DNA from: Faecalicatena contorta
GTDB taxonomy: Bacteria; Bacillota; Clostridia; Lachnospirales; Lachnospiraceae
Direction: 5' to 3'
NCBI RefSeq assembly: GCF_021531895.1
Contig: NZ_JAFBIX010000020.1
Location: 1 to 57,216, forward strand
DNA: 57,216 nucleotides
Positions 26,287 to 35,669 of this stretch are shown one piece after another; position 1 is the stretch's first letter, and the number at the start of each line of letters is the position of its first letter. Under the pieces are notes generated by a model. The model was not told the DNA's origin. It saw only the letters and a list, made by a program, of their open reading frames with translations, and searched no databases. The translations under genes and the position numbers were made by a program.

Positions 26287-27207
26287 ATGTATACGTTCAT
26301 AACCAATCCCAATGCCCGTTCTGGCTTGGGAATTCAGATGTGGAAAAGCATTGAACTCGTCTTAAAAGAAAAGAACATATTATACGAAGTTTTTTTCACC
26401 AAATATCAGCACCATGCTACCAAGATTGTCCGCCAGATTACCGCTGATCACGAACCGCATACGATTATTGTACTTGGAGGCGATGGAACGATTAACGAAG
26501 TAATCTCTGGAATCGTCGATCTGGCAAAGGTTACTCTTGGCTACATACCAATCGGCTCTAGTAACGACTTTGCCCGCGGTCTGAATCTTCCAACCGATCC
26601 TGCCAGGGCTTTAGAAAATATTCTTGCCCCCTCACACTATACACCACTCAACATCGGAGTTCTCGAATACGAAGACAAGAAACGACGCTTTGCAGTAAGC
26701 ACCGGGATTGGATTTGACGCCGGAGTCTGCCATGAAGTCATGGTGTCCAAATTAAAAATACTATTGAACAAACTCAAACTTGGCAAACTAACCTATGCCG
26801 GAGTTGCACTTCACAGAATCCTTACAATATCACCAAAAAAAATGACGATCACACTGGATGACGAACGGAAAATTGAATTTGAGAAGGTATATTTTGCCAC
26901 AGCCATGAATCTGGCTTACGAGGGCGGCGGTTTTAAATTCTGTCCAAAAGCCCGTCCAAATGATGATCTGCTGGATATTATCGTTGTATCAGACATGCCA
27001 AAGTTAAAGATACTCGCTTTACTTCCTACGGCTTTTAAGGGTTGGCATACACATTTCAAAGGTATACATATTGATTCCTGCCGAAAGATTGACATCGTAA
27101 GTGAAGTCTCACTTCCTATCCACACGGACGGAGAACCTGTCTTTCAGCGGAAACATATTCAGGCTTATCTGGAACCCGAAAAAATACGGCTGATCAGTGC
27201 ACCTTAA
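26287..27207 (+). CDS. Diacylglycerol/lipid kinase family protein
   Basis: A 306-residue DAGK-catalytic-domain protein. It starts YTFITNPNARSGLG and has VLGGDGTINEVISGI, the nucleotide-binding GGDGT motif, near residue 57. IPIGSSNDFARGLNLP, the second conserved loop, follows. The C-terminal half (about 130-300) is the beta-sandwich of the DgkB/YegS type. It phosphorylates diacylglycerol or a related lipid at the membrane. The ATG at 26287 has ATAGGAG upstream. It lies 15 bases before a glycerophosphodiesterase gene, consistent with a lipid-recycling operon. Confidence 0.9.
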   Translation: MYTFITNPNARSGLGIQMWKSIELVLKEKNILYEVFFTKYQHHATKIVRQITADHEPHTIIVLGGDGTINEVISGIVDLAKVTLGYIPIGSSNDFARGLNLPTDPARALENILAPSHYTPLNIGVLEYEDKKRRFAVSTGIGFDAGVCHEVMVSKLKILLNKLKLGKLTYAGVALHRILTISPKKMTITLDDERKIEFEKVYFATAMNLAYEGGGFKFCPKARPNDDLLDIIVVSDMPKLKILALLPTAFKGWHTHFKGIHIDSCRKIDIVSEVSLPIHTDGEPVFQRKHIQAYLEPEKIRLISAP

Positions 27208-27222
27208 GTTACGGAGGACTTT

Positions 27223-28047
27223 ATGATGATTGGGCTTATTGTTTTATTATTTGTTGTATTCATACTTCTTTATATCTATGCAATATGTCCCCGCCTTTCA
27301 CGAAAGAAAGATATGACTCACTATCGACATACGATGTTCGCTCACCGCGGATATCATTGCAAGGAAAAGGGGATTCCGGAGAATTCCATGATGGCATTTC
27401 GAGCTGCACTGGCAAATGGATACGGAATCGAGCTTGACCTTCATCTGACCAAAGACGGAGAACTTGTTGTATTCCATGACGATACACTAAAAAGGATGTG
27501 CAGCCGTCCGGATACCATTGAAAATCTAACTTCACATGAGCTAAAATCCTGTCACCTTCTGGGAACTTCAGAGACAATCCCTCTCTTCAGAGATGTACTA
27601 TCTCTTGTAGATGGAAAAGTCCCTTTGCTGATTGAATTGAAGATTCCTACCTCTTCCATGCAGATCTGCGAAGAAACGCTCCGTCAATTACAAGGGTATC
27701 ACGGAAGATATCTCATTCAATCTTTTAACACTATGGGAATTCGATGGTTCCGACTTCACGCACCACAGGTTTTAAGAGGCCAGCTTTCTTCTAATCTGAC
27801 CGCTGACAACCAGGAAGAATTCTGGTTCTTCCGTTTTGTGGTAAAGCATCTGCTCGCTAACTTTCTCGGCCGCCCGGACTTCATCTCTTATAAGCTCAGT
27901 GATCTTCCGGTCGCCAATGTATGGATACTAAAGAATCTCTTTCATATTCCGATTGCCGTATGGACACTTCGAACACCAAAGATGTTAAGCCGCGGAAAAC
28001 AGCATTTTGACATTCAGATTTTCGAAAAACCATGTGAAAATTATTAA
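27223..28047 (+). CDS. Glycerophosphodiester phosphodiesterase
   Basis: A 274-residue protein with one N-terminal membrane anchor (about 3-20). A GDPD TIM barrel follows: FAHRGYHCKEKGIPENSM with the catalytic HRG, ELDLHLTKDGELVVFHDD with metal-binding Glu/Asp and the second catalytic His, and LIELKIP. It hydrolyses glycerophosphodiesters to glycerol 3-phosphate and an alcohol. The anchor suggests it acts at the membrane. Co-transcribed with the upstream lipid kinase. Confidence 0.92.
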   Translation: MMIGLIVLLFVVFILLYIYAICPRLSRKKDMTHYRHTMFAHRGYHCKEKGIPENSMMAFRAALANGYGIELDLHLTKDGELVVFHDDTLKRMCSRPDTIENLTSHELKSCHLLGTSETIPLFRDVLSLVDGKVPLLIELKIPTSSMQICEETLRQLQGYHGRYLIQSFNTMGIRWFRLHAPQVLRGQLSSNLTADNQEEFWFFRFVVKHLLANFLGRPDFISYKLSDLPVANVWILKNLFHIPIAVWTLRTPKMLSRGKQHFDIQIFEKPCENY

Positions 28048-28063
28048 CAAACCGTGAACAAGG

Positions 28064-28092
28064 TTGTTGATTCAATTTTTTCATGTTATAAT
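28064..28092 (+). promoter_or_regulatory. Promoter of the PAP2 gene
   Basis: TTGTTG (28064-28069), 17 bases, TATAAT (28087-28092). Confidence 0.6.
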
Positions 28093-28146
28093 CCCTGTTG
28101 AACCAGGAATATGATATGTTAAGAGGCTTACAAAGGGGTCGTGTTT

Positions 28147-28815
28147 ATGAAAGCCATAGAGAGGATAAAAAAAACAGCCAAGAAATATAGTCATGCATGG
28201 GTACTTTTATATGCATTCATCTATATGCCTTGGTTTTTGTATTTGGAAAATAGAACCGGAGTCGATTACTTTTGGATTCATTCACCACTGGATGACTATA
28301 TTCCTTTTGTAGAATATTTTGTCGTTCCATACCTGTTATGGTTCATGTTTATTATTGCAACTGCCACATACCTGTTTTTTACAGATAAAAAAGGATTCTA
28401 TCGCTTTGCCGCATTTTTAATTACCGGTATGACGCTTTTCCTGATTATCTGCACAGTATTTCCAAATGGTCAGCACTTGCGTCCGACTACATTTGCAAGA
28501 GATAGCATCTTTGTTGATCTTGTAAAATATGTCTACTCAAAAGATACTTCAACGAATGTACTGCCAAGCATCCATGTATTCAACTCCATTGGCGCATGTA
28601 TTGCAATTGCTTATGATGAACGTTTGAAGAAGCATCGTCCGATTCAATGGGCTGCTTATATCCTTGCTGTTCTGATCATTCTGTCAACAGTATTCTTGAA
28701 GCAGCATTCTGTAACGGATGTAATCGCTGCCATCGCGATGGCATGCATTATATATCCATTTGTATATGCGACACAGGAAAGGAAAGTACCAAAGCTTTCT
28801 CATCAGCCGATCTAA
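28147..28815 (+). CDS. PAP2-superfamily membrane phosphatase
   Basis: About 222 residues with six hydrophobic helices. The C-terminal half has LPSIHVFNS, the PSxH phosphatase motif. KQHSVTDVIAAIAMA carries the second catalytic His and Asp. A clear first motif (KX6RP) is not visible, so it may be an inositolphosphotransferase-like member rather than a classical phosphatidate phosphatase. The start ATG at 28147 has AAAGGGG upstream. It completes a group of lipid-phosphate genes. Confidence 0.85.
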   Translation: MKAIERIKKTAKKYSHAWVLLYAFIYMPWFLYLENRTGVDYFWIHSPLDDYIPFVEYFVVPYLLWFMFIIATATYLFFTDKKGFYRFAAFLITGMTLFLIICTVFPNGQHLRPTTFARDSIFVDLVKYVYSKDTSTNVLPSIHVFNSIGACIAIAYDERLKKHRPIQWAAYILAVLIILSTVFLKQHSVTDVIAAIAMACIIYPFVYATQERKVPKLSHQPI

Positions 28816-28830
28816 ATATATGTATAATAA

Positions 28831-28868
28831 AATGCCAGCCCTGCATCATGCAGCAGCTGGCATTTTTC
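28831..28868. terminator. Bidirectional terminator between PAP2 and double-cubane genes
   Basis: AATGCCAGC (28831-28839) pairs with GCTGGCATT (28856-28864), with a nested CTGCAT/TGCAG-like stem. T-run follows on the plus strand, A-run precedes on the other. Confidence 0.8.
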
Positions 28869-28873
28869 ATATC

Positions 28874-30025
28874 TTAGAGCATCTCGATAAATGCTGCAAT
28901 TCTTGTATTCAACTGACCAATGTCTGCCTGGGAATAGTCTGTCTCTACATTGATATAAGGAATTCCCTTCTTTTCATTGACAAATCTGCGGATTGCCAGG
29001 GTCTCCACATTGTATGTATGACAAGCCTGAAGTGTCATCTCCACAACGCCGTCAGCTTTGTACTCGTCAATCAGTCTTCCGAGAAGATCCAGACGGTTCG
29101 GATTTGGAGTCATAACAGAACATCCAATATTCAGATAACGTCTTGCCAATGCATCATATACATCTGGGTTCTCTTCGTCTACCAGTTTATCAATAGATTT
29201 TGCACCGCTGCAGTTCTCAAAAGCAACAACGACACCGCCATTATCTTCCACTGCACGGATAACCTTTTCTGTAGCTCCACCGATTGGGCATCCTGTAATG
29301 ACGATACGTGGTTTTTTCTCCAGCATCTTTCCTTCTGCATACTCTTTTTCAATCTTTTCAACCAAAGCATCTGTCTCTGCCGGAATTGCTTTTCTGTCAA
29401 ACTTGAATCCACTTCCGTACAATACTTTAAACAGGTCATGTCCCGTGATTGGAGCCGGATCATGTCTCATCACTTCATACAGTCGCTTCAGAGATCTGCG
29501 GACTTCGTTATTGACTTTAATGGCCTCTCTTACATCATCCTCCGTAATTGTAACATCGAATTTTTTCTCCAAGTATTCTTTGAAACGAATAATCTCACTC
29601 TTCCATAATTTTAATGATTCTTCACTTTGAGTATTCGGCAACTCCATAATAAATATATCCTTGAACTCAGACATATACTCATACATCTTCTTCTTACCGT
29701 CACAGGTTGTCTCTCCGACTACAACATCTGAAAAATGGAAGAAAGGACATTTATCCGTCTTGGCAAATCCATAGCTAGACTTGATCAATGGACATAGATT
29801 CTTCGGCAGATCCTTCTCTGCATCAGGAATTGTCTCATCTGAAGTGGAGCATAAGCCTACAGTAGCAGCCCCCATAGCCATTGCAATCTCTTGTGGAAAA
29901 TACGTGCAATAAGCTCCTACTACCGGAACTCCCTGATCTTTTAACTTCTTTACTGCCAGAAAAGAATTCTTTCTCTGTTCTGCAAATTCTTCGAATACCT
30001 CTGGTAAATCTTTGATAACTTCCAT
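28874..30025 (-). CDS. Double-cubane-cluster reductase-like protein, copy 1 (2-hydroxyacyl-CoA dehydratase superfamily, YjiM-like)
   Basis: A 383-residue iron-sulfur protein of the HgdB/YjiM type. Conserved cysteines occur in GAYCTYFPQEIAMAMG (about 40), VGLCSTSDE (about 58), NLCPLIKSSYG, DKCPFFHFSD, ETTCDGKKKMYE, AFENCSGAK, IGCSVMTPN and QACHTYN. That matches the ligand-rich pattern of the double-cubane proteins that reduce small molecules with ATP help from a partner ATPase. No HgdC-like activator lies nearby. GGAGG precedes the ATG. Closely related to copy 2 at 53782-54942. Confidence 0.85.
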   Translation of the reverse strand: MEVIKDLPEVFEEFAEQRKNSFLAVKKLKDQGVPVVGAYCTYFPQEIAMAMGAATVGLCSTSDETIPDAEKDLPKNLCPLIKSSYGFAKTDKCPFFHFSDVVVGETTCDGKKKMYEYMSEFKDIFIMELPNTQSEESLKLWKSEIIRFKEYLEKKFDVTITEDDVREAIKVNNEVRRSLKRLYEVMRHDPAPITGHDLFKVLYGSGFKFDRKAIPAETDALVEKIEKEYAEGKMLEKKPRIVITGCPIGGATEKVIRAVEDNGGVVVAFENCSGAKSIDKLVDEENPDVYDALARRYLNIGCSVMTPNPNRLDLLGRLIDEYKADGVVEMTLQACHTYNVETLAIRRFVNEKKGIPYINVETDYSQADIGQLNTRIAAFIEML

Positions 30026-30131
30026 TACATTTCCTCCTTAATCATCACTCAAAACTACTATTATCATACCACTTCCACAAAACAAGCTAAAATCGAAAAT
30101 ATTGATAACAGCATTTATATATAGTTGTTTT

Positions 30132-31877
30132 CTATATATCTTTTTTTATGCCCGCATAACGGGTATATGCTTCAAATGCAGATGGAATGGAATATTTCTT
30201 CTCTATCTCTTCTGGATGAATAAATAAAAATGCTTTCTCATTGGTTTTCTCTAACTCATCTACAACAATCTCATATCCTGACATATGCCATTCTATATGA
30301 CTGAAAATATGCTTTGCATCTTCCAGCTTCTTTATCCGAACTGGCATGAGACCAATCTTTTTACTGTAGGCCGTCACTTCCTCCATCGTCAGGTGGCCTT
30401 CTTGGTTCGGGAATTCATAGAGTCCGGCGAGGAGACCTTTGGAAGGTCTTTTTTGAATGGCAAGCTTTTCTCCGTCCTTGAATATAAGTACTGTCTTGTC
30501 TTCCATCTTACGTGCCTTTCCTTTGCTTTTTACCGGAATCTCCGCTATCATCCCCTGTTTTCTTGCCTCACATAGATGTGCGACTGGGCATTCGGTACAT
30601 TTTGGTTCCCCATTAGGCACACAGACAAGTGCACCCAGTTCAATCAATCCCTGATCAAAATCGCTGGCTGCCCCCTCTGGAATCACATGTTCCAGTTTCT
30701 CTTCTATCTTACTTCGTACGCTTTGCTTCATAATATCTTCTCTGCTGCCCATCAGTCGGGAAATGACTCTCAATACATTGCCATCTACTGCGGGTTTTGG
30801 AAGTCCAAAGGCAAATGCACTGATAGCACCTGCCGTATAATTTCCAATACCTTTCAGAGAACGAATCTCTTCAAAGGTGTCTGGGAACTGTCCCTGATAG
30901 TCTATCATAATCTGCTGTGCAGCCTTCTGCATATTTCTCACACGATTATAGTAGCCCAGTCCTTCCCAGAGTTTTAATAACTGATCTTCTTTTGCTTCAG
31001 CCAGATCCTTCACCGTTGGCAGTTCTCTTAAAAAGCGTTCATAATAAGGCTTTACTGCCTCAACCCGCGTCTGCTGAAGCATAATCTCTGATACCCACAC
31101 GCGGTAAGCATCCGGATGATTTCTCCAGGGAAGATCACGCTTATTCTTCTGAAACCATGTGACAATTGGAGATACCATCTCATATAACGCAGGATTTTCT
31201 AATACTACCGGAACTTTATCCGCAATAGCAATTCGGTCACTGGAGACCTCACAGTCATATGCCAACACATGTACTCCTGCCCTGGCGGCATCTCGAAGCG
31301 CCTCTCCAAACGCCGGATGTGTGTCCATATTCGGCGTAAAATACCGGACATCCTTCATCTGAATCACGAAGAACACGTAAGCTTCGTATCCTTCTTTGAC
31401 TGCCGCCTTCAACTCTTCCACATGTTTCACCGCCCGGTCACTCGGCGCATCCGGAAAACGTACAACACCATCTTGCTCCAGCGTCACGCCCTTTACTTCT
31501 ATAAAAATCCGTTTTCCATCTGCCTCGACATACAAATCGAACCGAGAATTGCCATACGTAAACTCCGGCTGTATTCTGGTAATATTTTCAAACAAATGAC
31601 CTGCTTCCAGCCATTCTTTTACTACCTTATTCGGAATCTGGGAATCCATATTGACCATCCGGCTGCCTTTCTCTACCGCGATCAGATCCCATTTCGTCTT
31701 CCGGCCAGGATTCTCTGATTCCTGTAAATATACTCTTACCCCTGTCTGAAGTAACTCCGCACAGCGTCCGGTATTCTTCACATGGACCGTCTCTTTCCTT
31801 CCTTCTATCTCTACATATGCAATAAAACGATTGGGACGTTCTAAGAACGTCCCTGGTACCATACGATCATATATCAT
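30132..31877 (-). CDS. SfsA-MutY fusion: DNA-binding nuclease domain plus adenine DNA glycosylase
   Basis: Two full proteins in one 581-residue chain. The SfsA half (about 1-230) has RPNRFIAYVEI, VHVKNTGRCAELL and RIFIEVKGVTLEQDG, with the nuclease-like E-x-K. The MutY half (from about 235) has MLQQTRVEAVKPYYERF, the helix-hairpin-helix LKGIGNYTAGAISAFAFG and AVDGNVLRVISRL with the catalytic Asp. Its cluster has cysteines spaced CX7CX2CX5C, one residue longer than usual. A C-terminal NUDIX-like 8-oxoG-recognition domain ends it. MutY removes A opposite 8-oxoG. The start at 31877 has AAGGAG upstream and overlaps the MOSC gene end by a few bases to the right. Confidence 0.9.
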   Translation of the reverse strand: MIYDRMVPGTFLERPNRFIAYVEIEGRKETVHVKNTGRCAELLQTGVRVYLQESENPGRKTKWDLIAVEKGSRMVNMDSQIPNKVVKEWLEAGHLFENITRIQPEFTYGNSRFDLYVEADGKRIFIEVKGVTLEQDGVVRFPDAPSDRAVKHVEELKAAVKEGYEAYVFFVIQMKDVRYFTPNMDTHPAFGEALRDAARAGVHVLAYDCEVSSDRIAIADKVPVVLENPALYEMVSPIVTWFQKNKRDLPWRNHPDAYRVWVSEIMLQQTRVEAVKPYYERFLRELPTVKDLAEAKEDQLLKLWEGLGYYNRVRNMQKAAQQIMIDYQGQFPDTFEEIRSLKGIGNYTAGAISAFAFGLPKPAVDGNVLRVISRLMGSREDIMKQSVRSKIEEKLEHVIPEGAASDFDQGLIELGALVCVPNGEPKCTECPVAHLCEARKQGMIAEIPVKSKGKARKMEDKTVLIFKDGEKLAIQKRPSKGLLAGLYEFPNQEGHLTMEEVTAYSKKIGLMPVRIKKLEDAKHIFSHIEWHMSGYEIVVDELEKTNEKAFLFIHPEEIEKKYSIPSAFEAYTRYAGIKKDI

Positions 31878-31891
31878 CTGTACTCTACTCC

Positions 31892-32824
31892 TTACTTCCC
31901 TCCACAATCTGAAGTATCGCCCAATAGAATCTGTATCCCATGCTTCAGATGTGGCAAGATATATTCCAGGCTCTCTCTGACTGCCTTTTTACTTCCCGGG
32001 AGATTCACAATCACCGTCTTATTCCGAATGACGGATGCTCCTCTTCCCAGCATTGCTCTTCCAGTAATCGACAAAGAATACATACGGATTGCATCTGCGA
32101 TTCCAGGTGCATTTCTAGTCGCCACTGCCATAGTAGCCTCTGGTGTCCTGTCCCTCTCGGAGAAACCTGTCCCTCCGGTGGTCAATATCAGGTTCACCTG
32201 TCTTCCATCTGCCAGCCGAATTAATTCCTGCTCAATCTGTTTCTGCTCATCTGGAAGAAGCAGTCGTTCCACCACGCGGTATCCGGCATCTTCTACCATC
32301 TCACAGATCAGAGGCCCGCTCGTATCCTCACGCTCTCCCTGCGCACCCTTGTCACTCAACGTAACAACTGCCACTGTGTAACGTGTGTCCGCCCTTTCTA
32401 TGATCTTCATCTCGTCTCCGACAGAGATGGTACCGCCACGAATTACTTGGGCGAACACTCCCTGCGTCGGCATGATACACTCTCCCATCTTCTGATAGAT
32501 CTGACAATGCGTATGGCATTCCTTTCCAATCTGGGTCATCTCCAGTATCACATCATTACACTGGAAGGTAGTTCCTACCGGTAATTCTCTAAAATCAAAT
32601 CCTTCGACCACCAGATTCTCTCCAAACGCACCAGATTCTACATCCGCCCCTCTTTGATTAAATTCATCTATCTTCTCTGCGGAAAGCAGACTTACCTGTC
32701 TATGCCAATTGCCCCCATGGGCATCCCCACAGATTCCAAATCCCTCTTCAAACTGTGCAGTTTCCACATTTACTTTTTGAATTCCTCTTCGGTCGCTGAT
32801 GCAGACCGCTCTTACGATTCCCAT
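31892..32824 (-). CDS. MOSC-MogA fusion protein for molybdenum cofactor handling
   Basis: About 310 residues. The N-terminal MOSC domain (about 1-140) resembles sulfur-carrier MOSC proteins (GDAHGGNWHRQVSLLSAEKI, GENLVVEGFDF, CHTHCQIYQKMGECIMP). The C-terminal MogA/MoaB domain (about 145-310) has LTTGGTGFSERDRTPEATMA, the molybdopterin-binding loop. MogA adenylates molybdopterin before molybdenum insertion. The ATG at 32824 follows AGGAGGAG. It belongs to the cofactor operon moaC-mobB-moeA-mobA. Confidence 0.9.
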   Translation of the reverse strand: MGIVRAVCISDRRGIQKVNVETAQFEEGFGICGDAHGGNWHRQVSLLSAEKIDEFNQRGADVESGAFGENLVVEGFDFRELPVGTTFQCNDVILEMTQIGKECHTHCQIYQKMGECIMPTQGVFAQVIRGGTISVGDEMKIIERADTRYTVAVVTLSDKGAQGEREDTSGPLICEMVEDAGYRVVERLLLPDEQKQIEQELIRLADGRQVNLILTTGGTGFSERDRTPEATMAVATRNAPGIADAIRMYSLSITGRAMLGRGASVIRNKTVIVNLPGSKKAVRESLEYILPHLKHGIQILLGDTSDCGGK

Positions 32825-32860
32825 GCCTCTCCTCCTAATCTCAGACATTCCTCTGCTTTA

Positions 32861-33334
32861 TTATAAGATATGGATGTCACCACTCTTGCCTCCTGTCTTC
32901 TTACACAGATGAATGTCCCCGATTTCCATACGTTTATCAATCGCTTTGCACATATCATAGATTGTCAGAAGCGCCACACTGACTCCTGTCAATGCCTCCA
33001 TCTCAACCCCTGTCTTTCCTGATACTCTTACCGTACAGACAGCCTCCACCTCATAGCTGTCTCTGAGCATATGAAAGTCAATCTCGGACTTTGTAATCGG
33101 GAGCACATGGCATAACGGAATCAGATTCGATGTCTGCTTTGTTGCCATGATTCCTGCAACTCTGGCAACTCCTAATACATCTCCTTTTTTGGCAGTTCCA
33201 TTGACAATCTCTGCATATGCTTCCGGACTTACCTTGATTCTTCCACTTGCGACCGCCTCTCGATCCGTCACATTCTTCTCCGTTACATCTACCATAATGG
33301 CATTTCCTTTTTTATCAAAATGTGTCAGTTCCAT
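32861..33334 (-). CDS. moaC: Cyclic pyranopterin monophosphate synthase MoaC
   Basis: A 157-residue protein. It converts the MoaA product to cyclic pyranopterin monophosphate, the first stable molybdopterin precursor. [20 protein letters not shown] and [16 protein letters not shown] are family signatures. [19 protein letters not shown], with the catalytic Lys/Asp region, is present. MoaA, MoaD and MoaE are not in this window. Its 5' end overlaps the mobB 3' end. Confidence 0.95.
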   Translation of the reverse strand: MELTHFDKKGNAIMVDVTEKNVTDREAVASGRIKVSPEAYAEIVNGTAKKGDVLGVARVAGIMATKQTSNLIPLCHVLPITKSEIDFHMLRDSYEVEAVCTVRVSGKTGVEMEALTGVSVALLTIYDMCKAIDKRMEIGDIHLCKKTGGKSGDIHIL

Positions 33335-33842
33335 CTTTTTCCCCCATATCTATCATCTTTTCTAAGATCAGATCAATCTCTTCGAATCCTGCCGTTGGTT
33401 CTGCATATTCCTCCGGCCCCCAATCTGTTACGATCAGAAAGCGCCCTGCTGGATTCGATACCGGATCATGGGATATCTCTTTTCGAATAACTTCAATCTT
33501 AGGATAGCTGCTGTTTTTTAAACCTTCCATCAAGATTACTTCGGCTTCTGGGAATTGACGGATCAATTCTTGTTCCTGTTCCCCACAGCCTTCCTTATGT
33601 ACGGATATCCGATAATCAGAAAACACAGCAGTTCCATAGGCACCGGCCTGATGAAAACGGTAGCTGTCTGTTCCCGGAACATCACTTATGAAATCATGCC
33701 CGTCATGCTTTATAACGGCGGTCTTGATCTTCCGTCTTGTCAGCTCTTCCACCAACTTCACAATTAGTGTAGTCTTTCCAGAATTCTTCACTCCGCACAC
33801 TGCAACAATCATCGGTCCCTTTTCTATAACATCACGACCCAT
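33315..33842 (-). CDS. mobB: Molybdopterin-guanine dinucleotide biosynthesis protein MobB
   Basis: A 175-residue P-loop GTPase-like protein with Walker [13 protein letters not shown] at about residues 16-27 and the MobB-typical [11 protein letters not shown]. It assists MobA in attaching GMP to molybdopterin. Overlaps its neighbours on both sides, so it is translationally coupled. Confidence 0.92.
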   Translation of the reverse strand: MGRDVIEKGPMIVAVCGVKNSGKTTLIVKLVEELTRRKIKTAVIKHDGHDFISDVPGTDSYRFHQAGAYGTAVFSDYRISVHKEGCGEQEQELIRQFPEAEVILMEGLKNSSYPKIEVIRKEISHDPVSNPAGRFLIVTDWGPEEYAEPTAGFEEIDLILEKMIDMGEKDGTDTF

Positions 33843-35029
33843 ACTCGATCTCCTTTATTCAATCGCTCGGTTCCTGCCGGAATCTCAATCATACAATTAC
33901 ATCCACACATGGAACTTAAGATTCCAGAGGCATTCGATCCGTCCGCAATCCTTACATATCCATTATTATAATGCGCACGTACATATCTTGTCACGCTACT
34001 TTTCTTTGGAAATTCATTTTCAGCAACTGCATGTACTCGTTTCAGCTGCAGATCAGTCCTTCCAGACATCTTTGCCAGTACCGGACGGACCAGAAGTTCG
34101 AGATTCGCTGCTGCACCATACGGATTTCCAGACAGGCATATCAATAATTTACCATGATACTGCGCACATAATGTCGGCATTCCAGGCTTCATGGCAATTC
34201 TCCAGAATAGCTTCTCACAAGACAGTATTTCCAATACTTCATGCATAATATCCTTTTTCCCGACAGATACTCCACCTGTTGTGATGATAATATCCGCTCT
34301 CTCTGCTGCCTGTTCTATCTTCTTTGCCGCAAGTCTGGGGGCATCTCCTACACGCTCCCTGTAGGTGACATCCATTCCCCAGGACAACAATCGGGTTCCC
34401 AAAGTATAGAGATTGGAATCATAGATTTTCCCAGGAGATAATTCTTCACCCGGGAGCAGGATCTCATCCCCAGTCGTAAGCAATGCAACTTTTACTTTTC
34501 TGTAAACGGGTATCTGCTCCATGCCAAGGCTTGCCAGAACTCCTGCTTCTACCGCGCCAAGCATTGTCCCTTCTGACAAAAGTTTCTGCCCTGCTTTATA
34601 GTCTTCTCCTTCCATGCAATAATTTTCATAAGGACGGATTTCCTGATAAACTGCGACCACATCTTCACCATAATCGGTATCTTCCTGTCCTACAATACAA
34701 TCTGCTCCCTCTGGAATCAAAGCCCCTGTCATAATCCGAACAGCCGTGTTCTCTGACACATACTCTCTTGCCACATGCCCTGCAGTCACTTCTTCCAACA
34801 CTTTAAGATATACCGGATGCTCTCTGGTCGCTTCCTTTAGATCTTCACTTCGGACTGCATAGCCATCCAAAGGAGAACGTGGAAACGGCGGCTGATTCCT
34901 CGTCGCTGTGATATCTTCCGCCAGAACTCTTCCAGTGACATCCCACAAGACGATCTTTTCAGTCTCCTTAATCTGCTCCACTCTCTCAAGCAGAAGTTCC
35001 TGTGCCTGCTGCAAACTTAATCTATTCAT
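33824..35029 (-). CDS. moeA: Molybdopterin molybdenumtransferase MoeA
   Basis: A 401-residue protein with the four-domain MoeA layout. FPRSPLDGYAVRSED near 45-60, DYGEDVVAVY in domain 2, and LLTTGDEILLPGE plus IIITTGGVSVGKKDI (molybdopterin-binding domain 3). It inserts molybdate into adenylated molybdopterin. Overlaps mobA by 8 bases and mobB by 19 bases. Confidence 0.95.
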   Translation of the reverse strand: MNRLSLQQAQELLLERVEQIKETEKIVLWDVTGRVLAEDITATRNQPPFPRSPLDGYAVRSEDLKEATREHPVYLKVLEEVTAGHVAREYVSENTAVRIMTGALIPEGADCIVGQEDTDYGEDVVAVYQEIRPYENYCMEGEDYKAGQKLLSEGTMLGAVEAGVLASLGMEQIPVYRKVKVALLTTGDEILLPGEELSPGKIYDSNLYTLGTRLLSWGMDVTYRERVGDAPRLAAKKIEQAAERADIIITTGGVSVGKKDIMHEVLEILSCEKLFWRIAMKPGMPTLCAQYHGKLLICLSGNPYGAAANLELLVRPVLAKMSGRTDLQLKRVHAVAENEFPKKSSVTRYVRAHYNNGYVRIADGSNASGILSSMCGCNCMIEIPAGTERLNKGDRVWVVML

Positions 35030-35609
35030 ACTCTTCTCCTCTTGTCAACATTCGATATTCCGCAAGTGTATTAATATTCAGAAGCATCTTTCTTATATCC
35101 GGGTATTGTGATACTTCTACAAAATAGACGGGCATACGTTTTACCGCATCTTTTACACGATAATTCCCAATCTGAATCTGTTGTTCCAGTATCTTTGCCG
35201 CCTCTTTCCGATAAAGAGCTGCTAATGGATGCATCTTTCCTTCTGTTAACGGAACAACGCCAAAGCTTTGAGGCTTCAGAAACTGTTCCAGAAAATAATA
35301 TAGTTTCATCTCAATCAATGGCATATCACAAGGCGCCGTCATTATAATCTTATTTCTGCTGTTTTGAAGTCCTGCATGAAGACCCCCTATCGAACCACAC
35401 CCCATATACTTGTCTAGCACAATCTTACAGCCTTTATATTCTTTATGGACTTGATTCCCATAAGAAATCCAGATATTCCGGGCCTCTTTCTTAAATTCAT
35501 TAACCAGACGATCTACAAAGGACTCTTGCCGATACATGAGATTTCCTTTATGAATTCCATTCATTCTGCTGCTCTTTCCGCCTGCAAGAATCAACCCATC
35601 AGCCTGCAT
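35022..35609 (-). CDS. mobA: Molybdenum cofactor guanylyltransferase MobA
   Basis: About 195 residues starting QADGLILAGGKSSRMNG, the nucleotidyltransferase P-loop of MobA. It adds GMP to form molybdopterin-guanine dinucleotide. TAPCDMPLIEM carries the metal-binding Asp. The start is the ATG at 35609, 8 bases after GGAGGTGA; the frame's first ATG (35624) is inside that ribosome site. A hairpin separates it from the ferredoxin gene upstream. Confidence 0.92.
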   Translation of the reverse strand: MQADGLILAGGKSSRMNGIHKGNLMYRQESFVDRLVNEFKKEARNIWISYGNQVHKEYKGCKIVLDKYMGCGSIGGLHAGLQNSRNKIIMTAPCDMPLIEMKLYYFLEQFLKPQSFGVVPLTEGKMHPLAALYRKEAAKILEQQIQIGNYRVKDAVKRMPVYFVEVSQYPDIRKMLLNINTLAEYRMLTRGEEYE

Positions 35610-35638
35610 CTTTATCACCTCCATCTCTGTAAATAATA

Positions 35639-35662
35639 AGGAGTTCCGCTTACGGAACTCCT
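35639..35662 (-). terminator. Hairpin between the ferredoxin gene and mobA
   Basis: A perfect 10-bp stem AGGAGTTCCG/CGGAACTCCT with a 4-base loop; on the minus strand it is followed by TTATTATTT. It may attenuate transcription between the oxidoreductase genes and the cofactor genes. Confidence 0.65.
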
Positions 35663-35669
35663 GGGGCCT

